From Amycolatopsis arida (GTDB taxonomy: Bacteria > Actinomycetota > Actinomycetes > Mycobacteriales > Pseudonocardiaceae), in NCBI RefSeq assembly GCF_900115565.1, contig NZ_FOWW01000006.1:186001-250000 (forward strand): a stretch of DNA of 64,000 bases, given 5' to 3'. Below, piece after piece: positions 16,782 through 26,070 of the stretch. The notes below the pieces were generated by a model. The model was given only the letters and a program-made list of their open reading frames with translations, did not search any database and was not told the DNA's origin. The translations under genes were made by a program, and so were the position numbers. The stretch's first letter is position 1. Each line of letters starts with the position of its first letter.

Positions 16782-18707
16782 TCAGGCCTCCTGCCTCGCC
16801 GGGTGCGCGGCGAGCTCCTCGTCGGTGTAGTACTTCTGGAGCTCCTCCAGCTCGAACAGCTCCAGCAGGTCCGGCCGCATCGGCTCCTGCTGCCGCACGT
16901 CGACCGTGACGTCCGGGATCGCCGCGTCCGCCGGGGAGTTTGCCGCGACCGAGCAGGCCAGCAACCGGTTGCGCCACGCCGAATCGAGCTGTGGATAGTC
17001 GTCCCTGGTGTGCCCGCCGCGGCTCTCGGTGCGCATCAGTGCCGCCTTCGCCACGCACTCGCTGACCACGATCATGTTCCGCAGGTCGATGGCGAGGTGC
17101 CACCCGGGGTTGAACTGCCGGTGCCCCTCGACCGTGACGTCGCGGGCCCGCTTCCTGATCTCGGTCAACCGCTCCAGCGCCTGCTCGATCTCCTCCGCCC
17201 TGCGGATGATGCCGACCAGGTCGTTCATCGTCTGCTGCAGCTCCATGTGCAGCGTGTACGGGTTCTCCCCCGCACCCTCCGCCGGCGGGTCGAACGGCGC
17301 CAGCGCCGCCCGCGCGGCCGCCTCCACCGCCGACTCGGCCACCGCCGGCCGCTGCCCCAACGACTCCACATAGGACGCCGCGCCCAGCCCGGCGCGCCGG
17401 CCGAAGACGAGCAGATCGGACAGCGAGTTGCCGCCGAGCCGGTTGGACCCGTGCATGCCACCGGAGCACTCACCGGCCGCGAACAGCCCCGGCACGCTCG
17501 ACGCCGCGGTGTCCGGGTCGACCTCGATCCCGCCCATCACGTAGTGGCAGGTCGGCCCGACCTCCATCGGTTCCCTGGTGATGTCCACATCGGCCAGCTC
17601 CTTGAACTGGTGGTACATCGACGGCAGCTTGCGCTTGATCTCCTCGGCGGACAGCCGGCTGGCGATGTCCAGGAACACCCCGCCGTGCGGCGAGCCGCGC
17701 CCCTCCTTGACCTCGGTGTTGATCGCCCGCGCCACCTCGTCCCTCGGCAGCAGGTCCGGAGTGCGCCGGTTGTTGTCCGGGTCGGTGTACCAGCGGTCCG
17801 CCTCCTCCTCGCTGTCGGCGTACTGGCCCTTGAACACGTCCGGCACGTAGGAGAACATGAACCGCTCGCCGTCGGCGTTCTTCAGCACTCCCCCGTCACC
17901 GCGCACGCCCTCGGTGACCAGGATGCCCTTCACGCTCGGCGGCCAGACCATCCCGGTGGGGTGGAACTGGACGAACTCCATGTTGATCAGCTTCGCCCCG
18001 GCCCGCAGCGCCAGCGCGTGCCCGTCCCCTGTGTACTCCCAGGAGTTCGAGGTGACCTTGAACGACTTGCCGATACCGCCGGTGGCGAGCACCACGGCCG
18101 GCGCCTCGAAGAGGACGAACCGGCCGCTCTCCCGCCAGTAGCCGAACGCCCCGGCGATCCGGCCGTCCTTTTTGACCAGCTCGGTGATGGTGCACTCAGC
18201 GAACACCTTGAGGTTCGCCTCGTGGTCACCGTGCTCGGCGAAGTCCTCCTGCTGCAGCGAGACGATCTTCTGCTGCATGGTGCGAATCAGCTCGAGCCCG
18301 GTCCGGTCGCCGACGTGCGCCAGCCGCGGGTAGGTGTGCCCGCCGAAGTTGCGCTGGCTGATCCGGCCGTCCGGGGTGCGGTCGAACAGCGCGCCGTAGG
18401 TCTCCAGCTCCCAGACCCGTTCCGGGGCCTCCTTGGCGTGCAGCTCGGCCATCCGCCAGTTGTTGAGGAACTTGCCGCCGCGCATCGTGTCGCGGAAGTG
18501 CACCTGCCAGTTGTCGTTGGCGTTGGCGTTGCCCATCGAGGCGGCGCACCCGCCCTCGGCCATGACGGTGTGTGCCTTGCCGAACAGGGACTTGCACACC
18601 ACCGCCACGCGCAGCCCACGCTGCCGTGCCTCGATCACCGCGCGCAGGCCCGCGCCGCCGGCACCGATCACCACGACGTCGTAGCCGTGCCGTTCGACCT
18701 CGGTCAT
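16782..18707 (-). CDS. sdhA: Succinate dehydrogenase/fumarate reductase flavoprotein
   Basis: The 641-residue flavoprotein starts with the dinucleotide fold VVVIGAGGAGLRA, contains the covalent-FAD histidine in GKAHTVMAEGG, VLATGGIGKSF, the substrate motif HPTG, and the C-terminal FAD motif GSNRLGGNSLSDLLVFG. Length and motif spacing agree with the Sdh1/Rv0248c group rather than the shorter E. coli type. It is the third gene of the operon and overlaps nothing, with 64 bases after the anchor gene. Confidence 0.95.
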   Translation of the reverse strand: MTEVERHGYDVVVIGAGGAGLRAVIEARQRGLRVAVVCKSLFGKAHTVMAEGGCAASMGNANANDNWQVHFRDTMRGGKFLNNWRMAELHAKEAPERVWELETYGALFDRTPDGRISQRNFGGHTYPRLAHVGDRTGLELIRTMQQKIVSLQQEDFAEHGDHEANLKVFAECTITELVKKDGRIAGAFGYWRESGRFVLFEAPAVVLATGGIGKSFKVTSNSWEYTGDGHALALRAGAKLINMEFVQFHPTGMVWPPSVKGILVTEGVRGDGGVLKNADGERFMFSYVPDVFKGQYADSEEEADRWYTDPDNNRRTPDLLPRDEVARAINTEVKEGRGSPHGGVFLDIASRLSAEEIKRKLPSMYHQFKELADVDITREPMEVGPTCHYVMGGIEVDPDTAASSVPGLFAAGECSGGMHGSNRLGGNSLSDLLVFGRRAGLGAASYVESLGQRPAVAESAVEAAARAALAPFDPPAEGAGENPYTLHMELQQTMNDLVGIIRRAEEIEQALERLTEIRKRARDVTVEGHRQFNPGWHLAIDLRNMIVVSECVAKAALMRTESRGGHTRDDYPQLDSAWRNRLLACSVAANSPADAAIPDVTVDVRQQEPMRPDLLELFELEELQKYYTDEELAAHPARQEA

Positions 18708-18771
18708 GAAGTTGCCACCTCGAGAAGGATCGCTGGGGTTGTTCGGAACGTGCGTGGCCGGCTCGGTCGAC

Positions 18772-19602
18772 TCAGTTGACGAACCGCAGGTCGGCGATGG
18801 CGCCGCTGGCGACCAACCACACGTAGAGGTCGGTGAGCACCAGGGTGGCCAGGGTCACCCAGGCGAACACCATGTGCCGGTTGTTCAGCCGGGTCACCTG
18901 CGACCACATCCAGTACCGCACCGGATGCCGGGAGAAGTGCTTCAGCCGGCCGCCGACCACGTGCCGGCAGGAGTGGCAGGACAGCGTGTAGCACCACAGC
19001 AGCACGACGTTGACCAGCAGGACCACGTTGCCCAGCCCGATGCCGAAGCCCCGTTCCCCGCCGAAGGCGAGGATCGCGTCCCAGGTGTTGATCAGCGCGA
19101 TGACCACCGCGGCGTAGAAGAAGTATCGGTGCGAGTTCTGCACGATCAGCGGCAACCGGGTCTCCCCGGTGTACTTCCCGTGCGGCTCGGCCACCGCGCA
19201 CGCCGGCGGCGACAACCACACCGACCGGTAGTAGGCCTTCCGGTAGTAGTAGCAGGTGAGCCGGAACAGCAGCAGGAACGGCAAGGACAGGAACGCCAGC
19301 GGGATGATTCCCGGCAGTTCCCCGATCGGGGTGCCGAAGTGCGCCGAGCCCGGCACGCACGAGTCGCTCAGGCAGGGCGAGTAGAACGGCGTGAGGTAGT
19401 GGTGCTCGGCGACGTAGTAGTGCTCGCGGGTGAACGAGCGGAACGTCGCGTAGATGACGAACACCGCCAGCCCCAGCGTGGTGAGCAGTGGCGGCAGCCA
19501 CCACCGGTCCGTCCGCAGCGTGCGGGCGCCGATCCGCGCCCGCGCCGGCGTGCCGACTCCGGTGCTCGTCCGGCCCGCCACGCTGCCGACCGGCCGGCTC
19601 AC
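18772..19602 (-). CDS. Succinate dehydrogenase membrane anchor (Rv0249c type)
   Basis: The 276-residue product has five hydrophobic helices. LTCYYYRKAYYRSVWLSPP after helix 2 and HRYFFYAAVVIALINTWDA in helix 3, with other conserved histidines (CHSCRHVVGG), are typical of the single large anchor of Sdh1 complexes and may ligate haem and bind menaquinone. Start GTG 19602 overlaps the stop of the upstream small gene as GTGA. It anchors SdhAB to the membrane. Confidence 0.9.
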   Translation of the reverse strand: MSRPVGSVAGRTSTGVGTPARARIGARTLRTDRWWLPPLLTTLGLAVFVIYATFRSFTREHYYVAEHHYLTPFYSPCLSDSCVPGSAHFGTPIGELPGIIPLAFLSLPFLLLFRLTCYYYRKAYYRSVWLSPPACAVAEPHGKYTGETRLPLIVQNSHRYFFYAAVVIALINTWDAILAFGGERGFGIGLGNVVLLVNVVLLWCYTLSCHSCRHVVGGRLKHFSRHPVRYWMWSQVTRLNNRHMVFAWVTLATLVLTDLYVWLVASGAIADLRFVN

Positions 19603-19892
19603 CGCTGGTGACGCTGGTAGCCGCCAACGCCTTCGTCGTCGGCGTCCCGCCAGAGCGCCGGGTCGTACGGGGTGTCCGGCACGACGACGACGTTGGCGCG
19701 GTCCACCGGCTTGGGCTGCGCGGGCACCGGGGGCGTCTCGTCCAGCTCGCCGGCGTCGATGTCCAGCCGCTCGACGTCGTTGACCAGCCGCCGGACGGCC
19801 GGCGCCTCGCCGTACCGCGCCCGCAGCGCGCCGACGCACTGCCGCAACTGCCCGATGGTTCGTCGCAGTTCGGTGATTTCGGTGGCGGTCAT
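19599..19892 (-). CDS. Small conserved protein heading the sdh operon (Rv0250c type)
   Basis: The 97-residue protein has an amphipathic, coiled N-terminal half (EITELRRTIGQLRQCVGALR) and an acidic Pro-rich tail containing PDTPYDPALWRDADDEG. In M. tuberculosis Rv0250c has the same length and place upstream of the Sdh1 genes. GGAGG precedes ATG 19892. Function unknown; the constant linkage suggests assembly or regulation of the complex. Confidence 0.85.
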   Translation of the reverse strand: MTATEITELRRTIGQLRQCVGALRARYGEAPAVRRLVNDVERLDIDAGELDETPPVPAQPKPVDRANVVVVPDTPYDPALWRDADDEGVGGYQRHQR

Positions 19893-20005
19893 CGGATACC
19901 TCCGAGTCAGTTCGTCCGTCGGGCGTGCCGTTGTGGTGGGCTTGTGCCGAGTGGTGGGCGGGGTCGGCGCCGCCGTACTGCCCGACTCTGCCCTTCCGTG
20001 TGCAC

Positions 20006-20021
20006 TGTGACAAGTAGCACA
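20006..20021. promoter_or_regulatory. CRP/FNR-like site upstream of sdh operon
   Basis: TGTGA, six bases, GCACA: nine of ten positions match the CRP half-sites TGTGA-N6-TCACA. It lies 114 bases upstream of the first sdh-operon ATG and about 55 bases upstream of the edd promoter on the other strand, so it could act on either side. Confidence 0.5.
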
Positions 20022-20074
20022 CGCGCCGTTTCGCGGGTGATCGGGGTCACGTTTCTCGATCATCTGTATCGATT

Positions 20075-20103
20075 TTGATTCGAGCTCCGCCGCGAGGTAG
20101 CGT
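20075..20103 (+). promoter_or_regulatory. Likely edd-eda promoter
   Basis: TTGATT (20075-20080) and TAGCGT (20098-20103) are separated by 17 bases. Transcription would start near 20110, giving a 70-base leader to edd. Confidence 0.5.
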
Positions 20104-20179
20104 GTCGAACGTCCCACCAGCGACGCCAGCGCCGCCGTCCGCCGGGCCACCCTCCGCCGACCTCCCCGAAAGGCCAGGC

Positions 20180-22084
20180 ATGACGGAACCCCGCACGGAC
20201 CACCTCCACCCGGTGCTCGCCGAGGTCACCGCGCGCGTCGCGGCGCGCAGCACCCGGACCCGGACCGCCTACCTCGACCGCGTGGCCGCGGCCGCCGCCG
20301 AGGGCCCCGCCCGTGCCGGGCTGGCCTGCAGCAACCTCGCCCACGGCTTCGCCGCCTGCTCGGGGCCGGACCGGCTGGCGCTGCGCGGGTCGATCAGACC
20401 GGGCATCGCCATCGTCTCCGCCTACAACGACCTGCTCTCGGCGCACCAGCCGCTGCACGAGTTCCCTGGGTGGCTGAAGGAGGCAGCCCGCGCGGCCGGC
20501 AGCGTCGCCCAGTTCGCCGGCGGTGTCCCGGCGATGTGCGACGGGATCACCCAGGGCCGCGCCGGGATGGAGCTGTCGCTGTTCAGCCGGGACGTGATCG
20601 CGATGGCCACCGGGGTGGCGCTGTCGCACGAGATGTTCGACGGCGCGCTGCTGCTCGGGGTCTGCGACAAGATCGTGCCCGGCCTGCTGATCGGCGCGCT
20701 GTCCTTCGGTCACCTGCCGGCGATCCTGGTGCCCGCGGGGCCGATGCCCTCGGGGCTGCCCAACGCGGAGAAGGCGAAGGTGCGCCAGCGCTTCGCCGAG
20801 GGCAGGGCCGACCGGGAGGAGCTGCTGGCCGCCGAGTCGGCGTCCTACCACTCGCCGGGGACCTGCACGTTCTACGGCACCGCCAACTCCAACCAGCTCG
20901 TCGTGGAGCTGATGGGGTTGCACCTGCCCGGCGCGAGCTTCGTGCCGCCCGGCACGCCACTGCGCCGCGCGCTCACCGAGGAGGCCGGCCGGCGGATCGT
21001 CGAGCTGACCCGCGGGCGGGAGTACACCCCGCTGGCCGAGGTGGTCGACGAGCGGGCCGTGGTGAACGGGGTCGTCGCGCTGCTGGCCACCGGCGGGTCG
21101 ACCAACCACACGATGCACCTGGTGGCGATCGCCGCGGCCGCCAGGATCCAGCTCACCTGGGACGACTTCGCCGACCTGTCCACGGTCGTCCCGCTGCTGG
21201 CCAGGATCTACCCCAACGGCACCGCCGACATCAACCACTTCGCCGCCGCCGGCGGAGTGCCGACGCTCGCCGGCACGCTGCTGGACGCCGGGCTGCTGCA
21301 CCCGGACGTGCGCACGGTCGCCGGCGACGGGCTGCACCGCTACCGCCGCGAGCCGGTGCTCGACGGCGATCGACTCACCTGGCGGGAGGTGCCGCCGCGC
21401 AGCCTCGACGAGGAGGTGCTCCGCCCGGTGGACCGGCCGTTCGCCCCCGACGGTGGGCTGCGGATGGTGTCCGGCAACCTGGGCCGCGCGGTGATCAAGG
21501 TGTCGGCCGTGGCGCCGGAGCACCGGGTGGTCGAGGCACCGGCGCGGGTGTTCACCGGGCAGGAGGAGTTCACCGCGGCGTTCCGCGCCGGGGAGCTCGA
21601 CCGCGACGTCGTGGTGGTGCTGAGGCACCAGGGACCGAGGGCCAACGGGATGCCCGAGCTACACGGGTTGACCCCGGCGCTCGGGGTGCTGCTGGACCGT
21701 GGGCACCGGGTCGCGCTGGTCACCGACGGGCGGATGTCCGGCGCGTCCGGCACGGTGCCCGCGGCGATCCAGGTGACGCCCGAGGCCGCGACGGGCGGGC
21801 CACTGGCGAAGGTGCGCGATGGGGACGTGGTGAGGCTCGACGCCGGCGCCGGCCGGCTGGAGGTGCTGGTCGACCCGGCGGAGCTGGCCGCGCGGCCCCT
21901 GGTCGACGGCCCGCCGGACGACACGGCGTGGACCGGCACCGGGCGGGAGCTGTTCGCCGCGCTGCGCCGCGTGGTCGGCCCGGCCGACCACGGAGCGGGC
22001 GTCGTCGGCCCGGTGCCGGCCCCCGCGCCGCTGGGCCCGGACCGGGACCTGGCGCCGACGAAGGCAGTGGAGGTGGGGCGATGA
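20180..22084 (+). CDS. edd: 6-Phosphogluconate dehydratase
   Basis: Edd makes KDPG in the Entner-Doudoroff pathway and belongs to the IlvD/Edd [4Fe-4S] dehydratase family. The 634-residue protein has the cluster cysteines in the [10 protein letters not shown] and GVCDKIVPG motifs, [18 protein letters not shown], and [11 protein letters not shown] near the C-terminus. The frame is open further upstream, but similarity begins at [12 protein letters not shown], and ATG 20180 fits. Its stop overlaps the eda start. Confidence 0.95.
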   Translation: MTEPRTDHLHPVLAEVTARVAARSTRTRTAYLDRVAAAAAEGPARAGLACSNLAHGFAACSGPDRLALRGSIRPGIAIVSAYNDLLSAHQPLHEFPGWLKEAARAAGSVAQFAGGVPAMCDGITQGRAGMELSLFSRDVIAMATGVALSHEMFDGALLLGVCDKIVPGLLIGALSFGHLPAILVPAGPMPSGLPNAEKAKVRQRFAEGRADREELLAAESASYHSPGTCTFYGTANSNQLVVELMGLHLPGASFVPPGTPLRRALTEEAGRRIVELTRGREYTPLAEVVDERAVVNGVVALLATGGSTNHTMHLVAIAAAARIQLTWDDFADLSTVVPLLARIYPNGTADINHFAAAGGVPTLAGTLLDAGLLHPDVRTVAGDGLHRYRREPVLDGDRLTWREVPPRSLDEEVLRPVDRPFAPDGGLRMVSGNLGRAVIKVSAVAPEHRVVEAPARVFTGQEEFTAAFRAGELDRDVVVVLRHQGPRANGMPELHGLTPALGVLLDRGHRVALVTDGRMSGASGTVPAAIQVTPEAATGGPLAKVRDGDVVRLDAGAGRLEVLVDPAELAARPLVDGPPDDTAWTGTGRELFAALRRVVGPADHGAGVVGPVPAPAPLGPDRDLAPTKAVEVGR

Positions 22085-22716
22085 CCGGGACGATGCCGGC
22101 GGCGGAGCTGCTGCGGCTCTCCCCGGTGATGCCGGTGGTGGTGCTGGACGACGCCGCACGCGCGGTGCCGATGGCCGAGGCGCTGCTGGCCGGCGGGGTC
22201 CGGGTGGTGGAGCTGACCCTGCGCACGCCCGTCGCGCTGGCGGCGGTCGAGCGGGTGGCGGCGGCCGTGCCGGACATCGTGGTCGGCGCCGGCACGGTCA
22301 CCACGCCGGAGCAGGCGCGGCGAGCCGCCGACGCGGGAGCCCGCTTCCTGGTCACGCCGGGCAGCACCGACGCCGTACTCGACGCGGCCGACGCCACCGG
22401 GCTGCCGTACCTGCCCGGCGCCGGCACGGTGTCCGAGGCGATGCGGCTGGCCGAGCGCGGCCGGACCGAGCTCAAGCTCTTCCCGGCCGAGGCCGCCGGC
22501 GGTATCGCGTTCCTGCGCTCGGTCGCCGGCCCGCTGCCCGGGCTGCGGTTCTGCCCCACCGGCGGCATCACCGCCGCCACCGCACCCGGCTACCTGGCCC
22601 TGCCGAACGTCGGGTGCGTGGGCGGCTCCTGGCTGACCCCCCGGGACGCGCTGGCCGCCGGGGACTTCTCCCGCGTCACGGCGCTCGCGAAGGAGGCCGC
22701 CGCGCTGCGCCCGTGA
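22081..22716 (+). CDS. eda: KDPG/KHG aldolase
   Basis: Eda cleaves KDPG to pyruvate and glyceraldehyde-3-phosphate. The 211-residue TIM-barrel protein has the general-base Glu in VELTLRT, the GAGTV motif, the Schiff-base Lys in LKLFPAE and the phosphate-binding FCPTGGI. ATGA overlap with edd at 22081 gives coupled translation. Together they are a complete two-step Entner-Doudoroff branch. A 21-bp repeat array begins just after the stop. Confidence 0.95.
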   Translation: MTGTMPAAELLRLSPVMPVVVLDDAARAVPMAEALLAGGVRVVELTLRTPVALAAVERVAAAVPDIVVGAGTVTTPEQARRAADAGARFLVTPGSTDAVLDAADATGLPYLPGAGTVSEAMRLAERGRTELKLFPAEAAGGIAFLRSVAGPLPGLRFCPTGGITAATAPGYLALPNVGCVGGSWLTPRDALAAGDFSRVTALAKEAAALRP

Positions 22717-22749
22717 CCCCACGCACCGGGTGTGTCCGCGCTCCACGAC

Positions 22750-22824
22750 CACGTAACGGCGCCGTGCGGCGCGGACACGCGCGCACAGACCGCGGACACA
22801 CGTACACAGACCGCGGACACACCT
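22750..22824 (-). repeat. 21-bp tandem repeat array A
   Basis: On the minus strand the core GTGTCCGC occurs at 22820-22813, 22799-22792 and 22778-22771, exactly 21 bases apart, with a fourth degenerate unit before it. Two full units, GTGTGTCCGCGGTCTGTG, are identical except for three bases. It starts within 35 bases of the eda stop. Same family as arrays at 31526, 41534 and 53111. Confidence 0.75.
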
Positions 22825-22847
22825 AGGGCGGCACGCTCGCCTACCAG

Positions 22848-23099
22848 GTGACCGTCGCCGACCGGCTGCGGGTGCTCAACCGCCGCGCCCGGCACGCACC
22901 GCTACCTCGAGCGCGCGCTGGAGCACTCGACCGGCCACCGGTCGTCGTGCCGTCGCACCACGACGACCTGGCGACGCGGCTGGCCGCCGGACCCGCGGTG
23001 CGCGCCGACCTGCTGGCCGAGTTCACCCGCACCGTGGCCGCGGCCAGCCCGGGCAGCACGGTGCTGGCCCCGGAGCACCTGGGGACACTGCGGCTGTGA
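22848..23099 (+). pseudogene. Unidentified gene remnant
   Basis: Two overlapping frames read like one broken protein: [13 protein letters not shown] and RYLERALEHSTGH, then after a frameshift near 22935 PVVVPSHHDDLATRLAAG and a tail ending EHLGTLRL. The codon bias is actinobacterial but no full-length frame exists and no start is credible. I do not recognise the parent family. Confidence 0.35.
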
Positions 23100-23102
23100 C
23101 GG

Positions 23103-23240
23103 TCAGGTGGTGTAGGCGGAGTTGAGCCGGACGTAGCCCTCGGTGAGGTCGCAGCCGTACACCGTGAAGGAGCCGTCGGCGATGCCGAGGTCGATCTCGA
23201 TCACCACCTCCGGTCCGCGCAGGTACTCGGCGAGCGTGCC
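23103..23240 (-). pseudogene. 3' remnant of argJ (ornithine acetyltransferase)
   Basis: The last 45 codons read LAEYLRGPEVVIEIDLGIAD, then VYGCDLTEGYVRLNSAYTT, the unmistakable C-terminus of bifunctional glutamate N-acetyltransferase ArgJ. Upstream in this frame the match stops, and the catalytic ATxL-Thr region is absent, so only a fragment is here. The active gene must be elsewhere. Confidence 0.75.
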
Positions 23241-23582
23241 AAGTGCGACCTCGCTGGGGTTGGCCCGCGCGTGACGGGTGGCGCCGGTGGCTGACCGCGC
23301 CCGGTGGGCCCCACGCCCCAGAGAAAGAATGCGCTACAGATCTCTCGAACTCCATTTCGGAAAGCCCCCAGCGCCTTAATCCCGTGCCCGGTCTCCAGCG
23401 TCCATCGCCCCGGAGTGCGATTCAGACAATATAGGAAAATGCGGAGCCGCACTCGGTGGAACGCAGGCTGCCGAATAACCGTTCGGCCCAGCCCGATCGT
23501 GTCATGCACCAACAAGTCGCACAGCCGGAAGCATCATTCCCAGAAACCGGAAAGGTCGGATCATCCGTCGTGTTACCGTCCG
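23241..23582. other. Lower-GC intergenic stretch, no gene
   Basis: From about 23320 to 23580 the DNA is much less GC-rich than its surroundings and has no frame with normal codon bias. It probably is foreign or decayed sequence between the argJ remnant and the penicillin-binding protein gene. Confidence 0.45.
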
Positions 23583-25451
23583 CTACCGGTGGAGCCGATC
23601 CAGAAACCGCCGGGCCGCGGCCAGCGCCAGGCTGACGTCGTTGCCACCGTCCTCGACGAACACCGCGAAGGCGACGTCGCCCTGCCAGCCGACGAACCAG
23701 CTGTGGCTGCGTGGCGGGGTCTCGGTTCCGTACTCGGCCGTGCCGGTCTTGCCGTGCAGCGGCCCACCGGGCGCCCCGTTCAGCGGGCGGGCCGACCCGC
23801 GGGTGACCACCTCCCGCATGGCGGTGTGCAGGGCGCGGACCGCGGCCTGGTCCAGCTCCGGACCGTCGGCTGCCGGCGCGGCCGGCGCCGGGTCGGTGAC
23901 CAGTGCGGGCTGCCGCCACGTCCCGCGAGCCACCCCCGCGGTCGCCGCGGCCATGGCCATCGGGCTGACCACGGTCCTGCCCTGACCGAACGCGGCCGCG
24001 GCCTGCTCCACGGCCCCGCCATCCGTCGCGACCGACCCGGTGTGCACGTCGATGCCGAGGTCCCACCGCTGGTCGATGCCGAGCGTGCCCGCGGTCCTGG
24101 CCAGCCCGTCCGGCCCGAGCTTCGGCGCGAGCAGGGCGAAGGCGGTGTTGCACGAGTGGGCGACCGCGTCCCGGAACGTGGCGTTGTCGAGCCCGCCGTT
24201 CCAGGCGTTCTTGAACACCCGTCCCTCGACGTTCACCGTCGCCGGGCAGGGCACCGGTGTGTCGAGGTCGACGGCGCCCGATTCGAGCAGGCTGAGGCCG
24301 CTCACCACCTTGAACGTCGAGCCAGGGGGCACGTGCGCGTCCATCGCGAGGTTCTGCGCGCCCGCGCTCGGCGAGTTCGCGACCGCGAGCACCGCGGAGT
24401 CGGAGATCCGGACGGCGACGATCGAGGCCTTCTTCTCCCCCTCGGCGACGGCCCCGTCCGCCGCGTTCTGCACCTTCTGGTCCAGTGTGGTCCGCACGGG
24501 CGCGCCCGGCCGGCGCTCGGCGCGGAACAGCTCGCGGCCCGACCCCTCGGCGGTGACCGTCACGGCGGGCGCGCCGCGCAGCCGCTCGTCGTAGCGTCCC
24601 TGCAGCCCGTTGTGTCCCTTCTCGTCACCGACGGCGAACACACCGGGAGCGGCGTCGATGTCCTCCCTGGTGACCGGGTCCACGGTGCCCAGCAGCGCCC
24701 GCGCGAAGTCGCGGCTGGGCGCGAGCACCCTGGTCTCCTCGCGGAACACCGTGCCGGGAAGGTCGTGGATCGCGTCCCGGACCTCGAGGTATCGCTCCTT
24801 GCGCAGGGTCACCACCGAGAGGAACACGTCGGGGCCGGCCTCGCCGATCCTGTCCGGCAACCCCGTGGTGTCCACGCCGTCCGCCGCGAGCGCGGCCCCG
24901 AGGTCGGCGGCCAGCCGCTCGGCCGACTCGACCTTGCCGGGTTGCACCCCGACCACGACCACCGGCCGCGGCTCGGTGATCGGCTTGCCGCCACCGTCGA
25001 GGATGGCCGCGCGGCTGTCGTCGTCGCGGCGCAGCGCCAGCCGGTCGCCGGGCGCGAGGTCCGGCTGCACGGTGGTCGGCGACCACTCGACCCGCCAGTC
25101 GTCGCCGGCGCGGGCCAGGGTGACGGTGGTCTGGTACTCCCAGCGCACGGTCGGGGCAAGGGTCCAGGCGACCGTCACCGGCGCGGTCGCCCTGTCACCG
25201 TCCACGTCGACCTCGCCCGCGGGGTTCAGCTCCGGGGCACGCGCGCCGAGACCGGAGGTGAGCTCCCGGTACTCGGCCTCGTGACCGGGCACCACCCCGC
25301 CGCGCCACGAGGTGAGGAACGCCTCCAGCGACCGCGTGGCGGCGTCGGTGTCGCCGTCGTCGCACGCGGTGAGCAACGCGCCGGCCAGGAGCACCGGAAG
25401 GCAGCGGGTGGCGATCCGCCCGGATCGACGACCCGGAAGGGTGGCCGTCAT
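23583..25451 (-). CDS. Class B penicillin-binding lipoprotein (NTF2-like N-terminal domain)
   Basis: The 622-residue D,D-transpeptidase has a lipoprotein signal (LLAGALLTAC), an NTF2-like MecA-type N-terminal domain (about 30-150), a dimerisation domain, and the transpeptidase domain with SxxK in PPGSTFKVVSG, SxN in AVAHSCNTAF and KTG in HGKTGTAEYG. It cross-links peptidoglycan outside the membrane and resembles the mycobacterial lipoprotein Rv2864c. GGGGAG upstream supports ATG 25451. No cell-wall genes flank it; it stands between decayed regions. Confidence 0.93.
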   Translation of the reverse strand: MTATLPGRRSGRIATRCLPVLLAGALLTACDDGDTDAATRSLEAFLTSWRGGVVPGHEAEYRELTSGLGARAPELNPAGEVDVDGDRATAPVTVAWTLAPTVRWEYQTTVTLARAGDDWRVEWSPTTVQPDLAPGDRLALRRDDDSRAAILDGGGKPITEPRPVVVVGVQPGKVESAERLAADLGAALAADGVDTTGLPDRIGEAGPDVFLSVVTLRKERYLEVRDAIHDLPGTVFREETRVLAPSRDFARALLGTVDPVTREDIDAAPGVFAVGDEKGHNGLQGRYDERLRGAPAVTVTAEGSGRELFRAERRPGAPVRTTLDQKVQNAADGAVAEGEKKASIVAVRISDSAVLAVANSPSAGAQNLAMDAHVPPGSTFKVVSGLSLLESGAVDLDTPVPCPATVNVEGRVFKNAWNGGLDNATFRDAVAHSCNTAFALLAPKLGPDGLARTAGTLGIDQRWDLGIDVHTGSVATDGGAVEQAAAAFGQGRTVVSPMAMAAATAGVARGTWRQPALVTDPAPAAPAADGPELDQAAVRALHTAMREVVTRGSARPLNGAPGGPLHGKTGTAEYGTETPPRSHSWFVGWQGDVAFAVFVEDGGNDVSLALAAARRFLDRLHR

Positions 25452-26070
25452 CGATTCGTCTCCCCTTTCCCCCCGGGTCCCGATCACCGGCCCGGCAATG
25501 CCACGAGCTGTCACTGAGCCGTCGCCCGACCGTCGGTGACCACCGGCGCGAGACCCCCGGGGACGGTACCGGCTCGGAATGGTGATGGCCAGCGTGCCAC
25601 CCCGGCGGCACAACGGCTCGGCACTCGGGTATCTGAACAGTTATGTGTCTTCGCCGCGACGGATGCGCATGATCTTGGCCCGGTGATTTCGGGTTCCTCT
25701 GCGCAACAGGGGTGGAGGACTCGACGGTGAACGGGTCCTCCCGCGCGCCAGGAGCCGAGGAACGGGCCGATGCCATCGGGAGGCTGCTCGAGGAAGGACC
25801 GGGCGAAGTGCTGTTCCGGCTCCACGTGTTCCCTGGCCGTGAGCAGGTTTACGATTCGGCGCATCCGGCGCTCGACGAGGGTCTCCCGGCCATCCCCTGG
25901 CGGGGACGTTCTCTGACCTCGGCCACTGTCGGCTCCTCCTGGGCTCCGGCGCCACGACAGGTCGGGCGAGGCAGCAGGAGGGGCCCGCGGAGGTCCACGC
26001 ACAGCTCGCCGAGGGAGGGCGCACAGCGACGTTCCCGGTGCCGCCCACCCGGTGCACTACGCTCGGCCCG
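25452..26070. other. Intergenic stretch, no supportable gene
   Basis: Frames on both strands are open because of high GC, but none carries a recognisable motif, ribosome site or typical bias. It probably contains decayed coding DNA. A TACGCT -10 box at 26058-26063 belongs to the following gene. Confidence 0.4.

Noticed and set aside
20092-20115. TCGAAC at 20106 as a LexA box
   Set aside because: The second half (GTTCGA) is missing.
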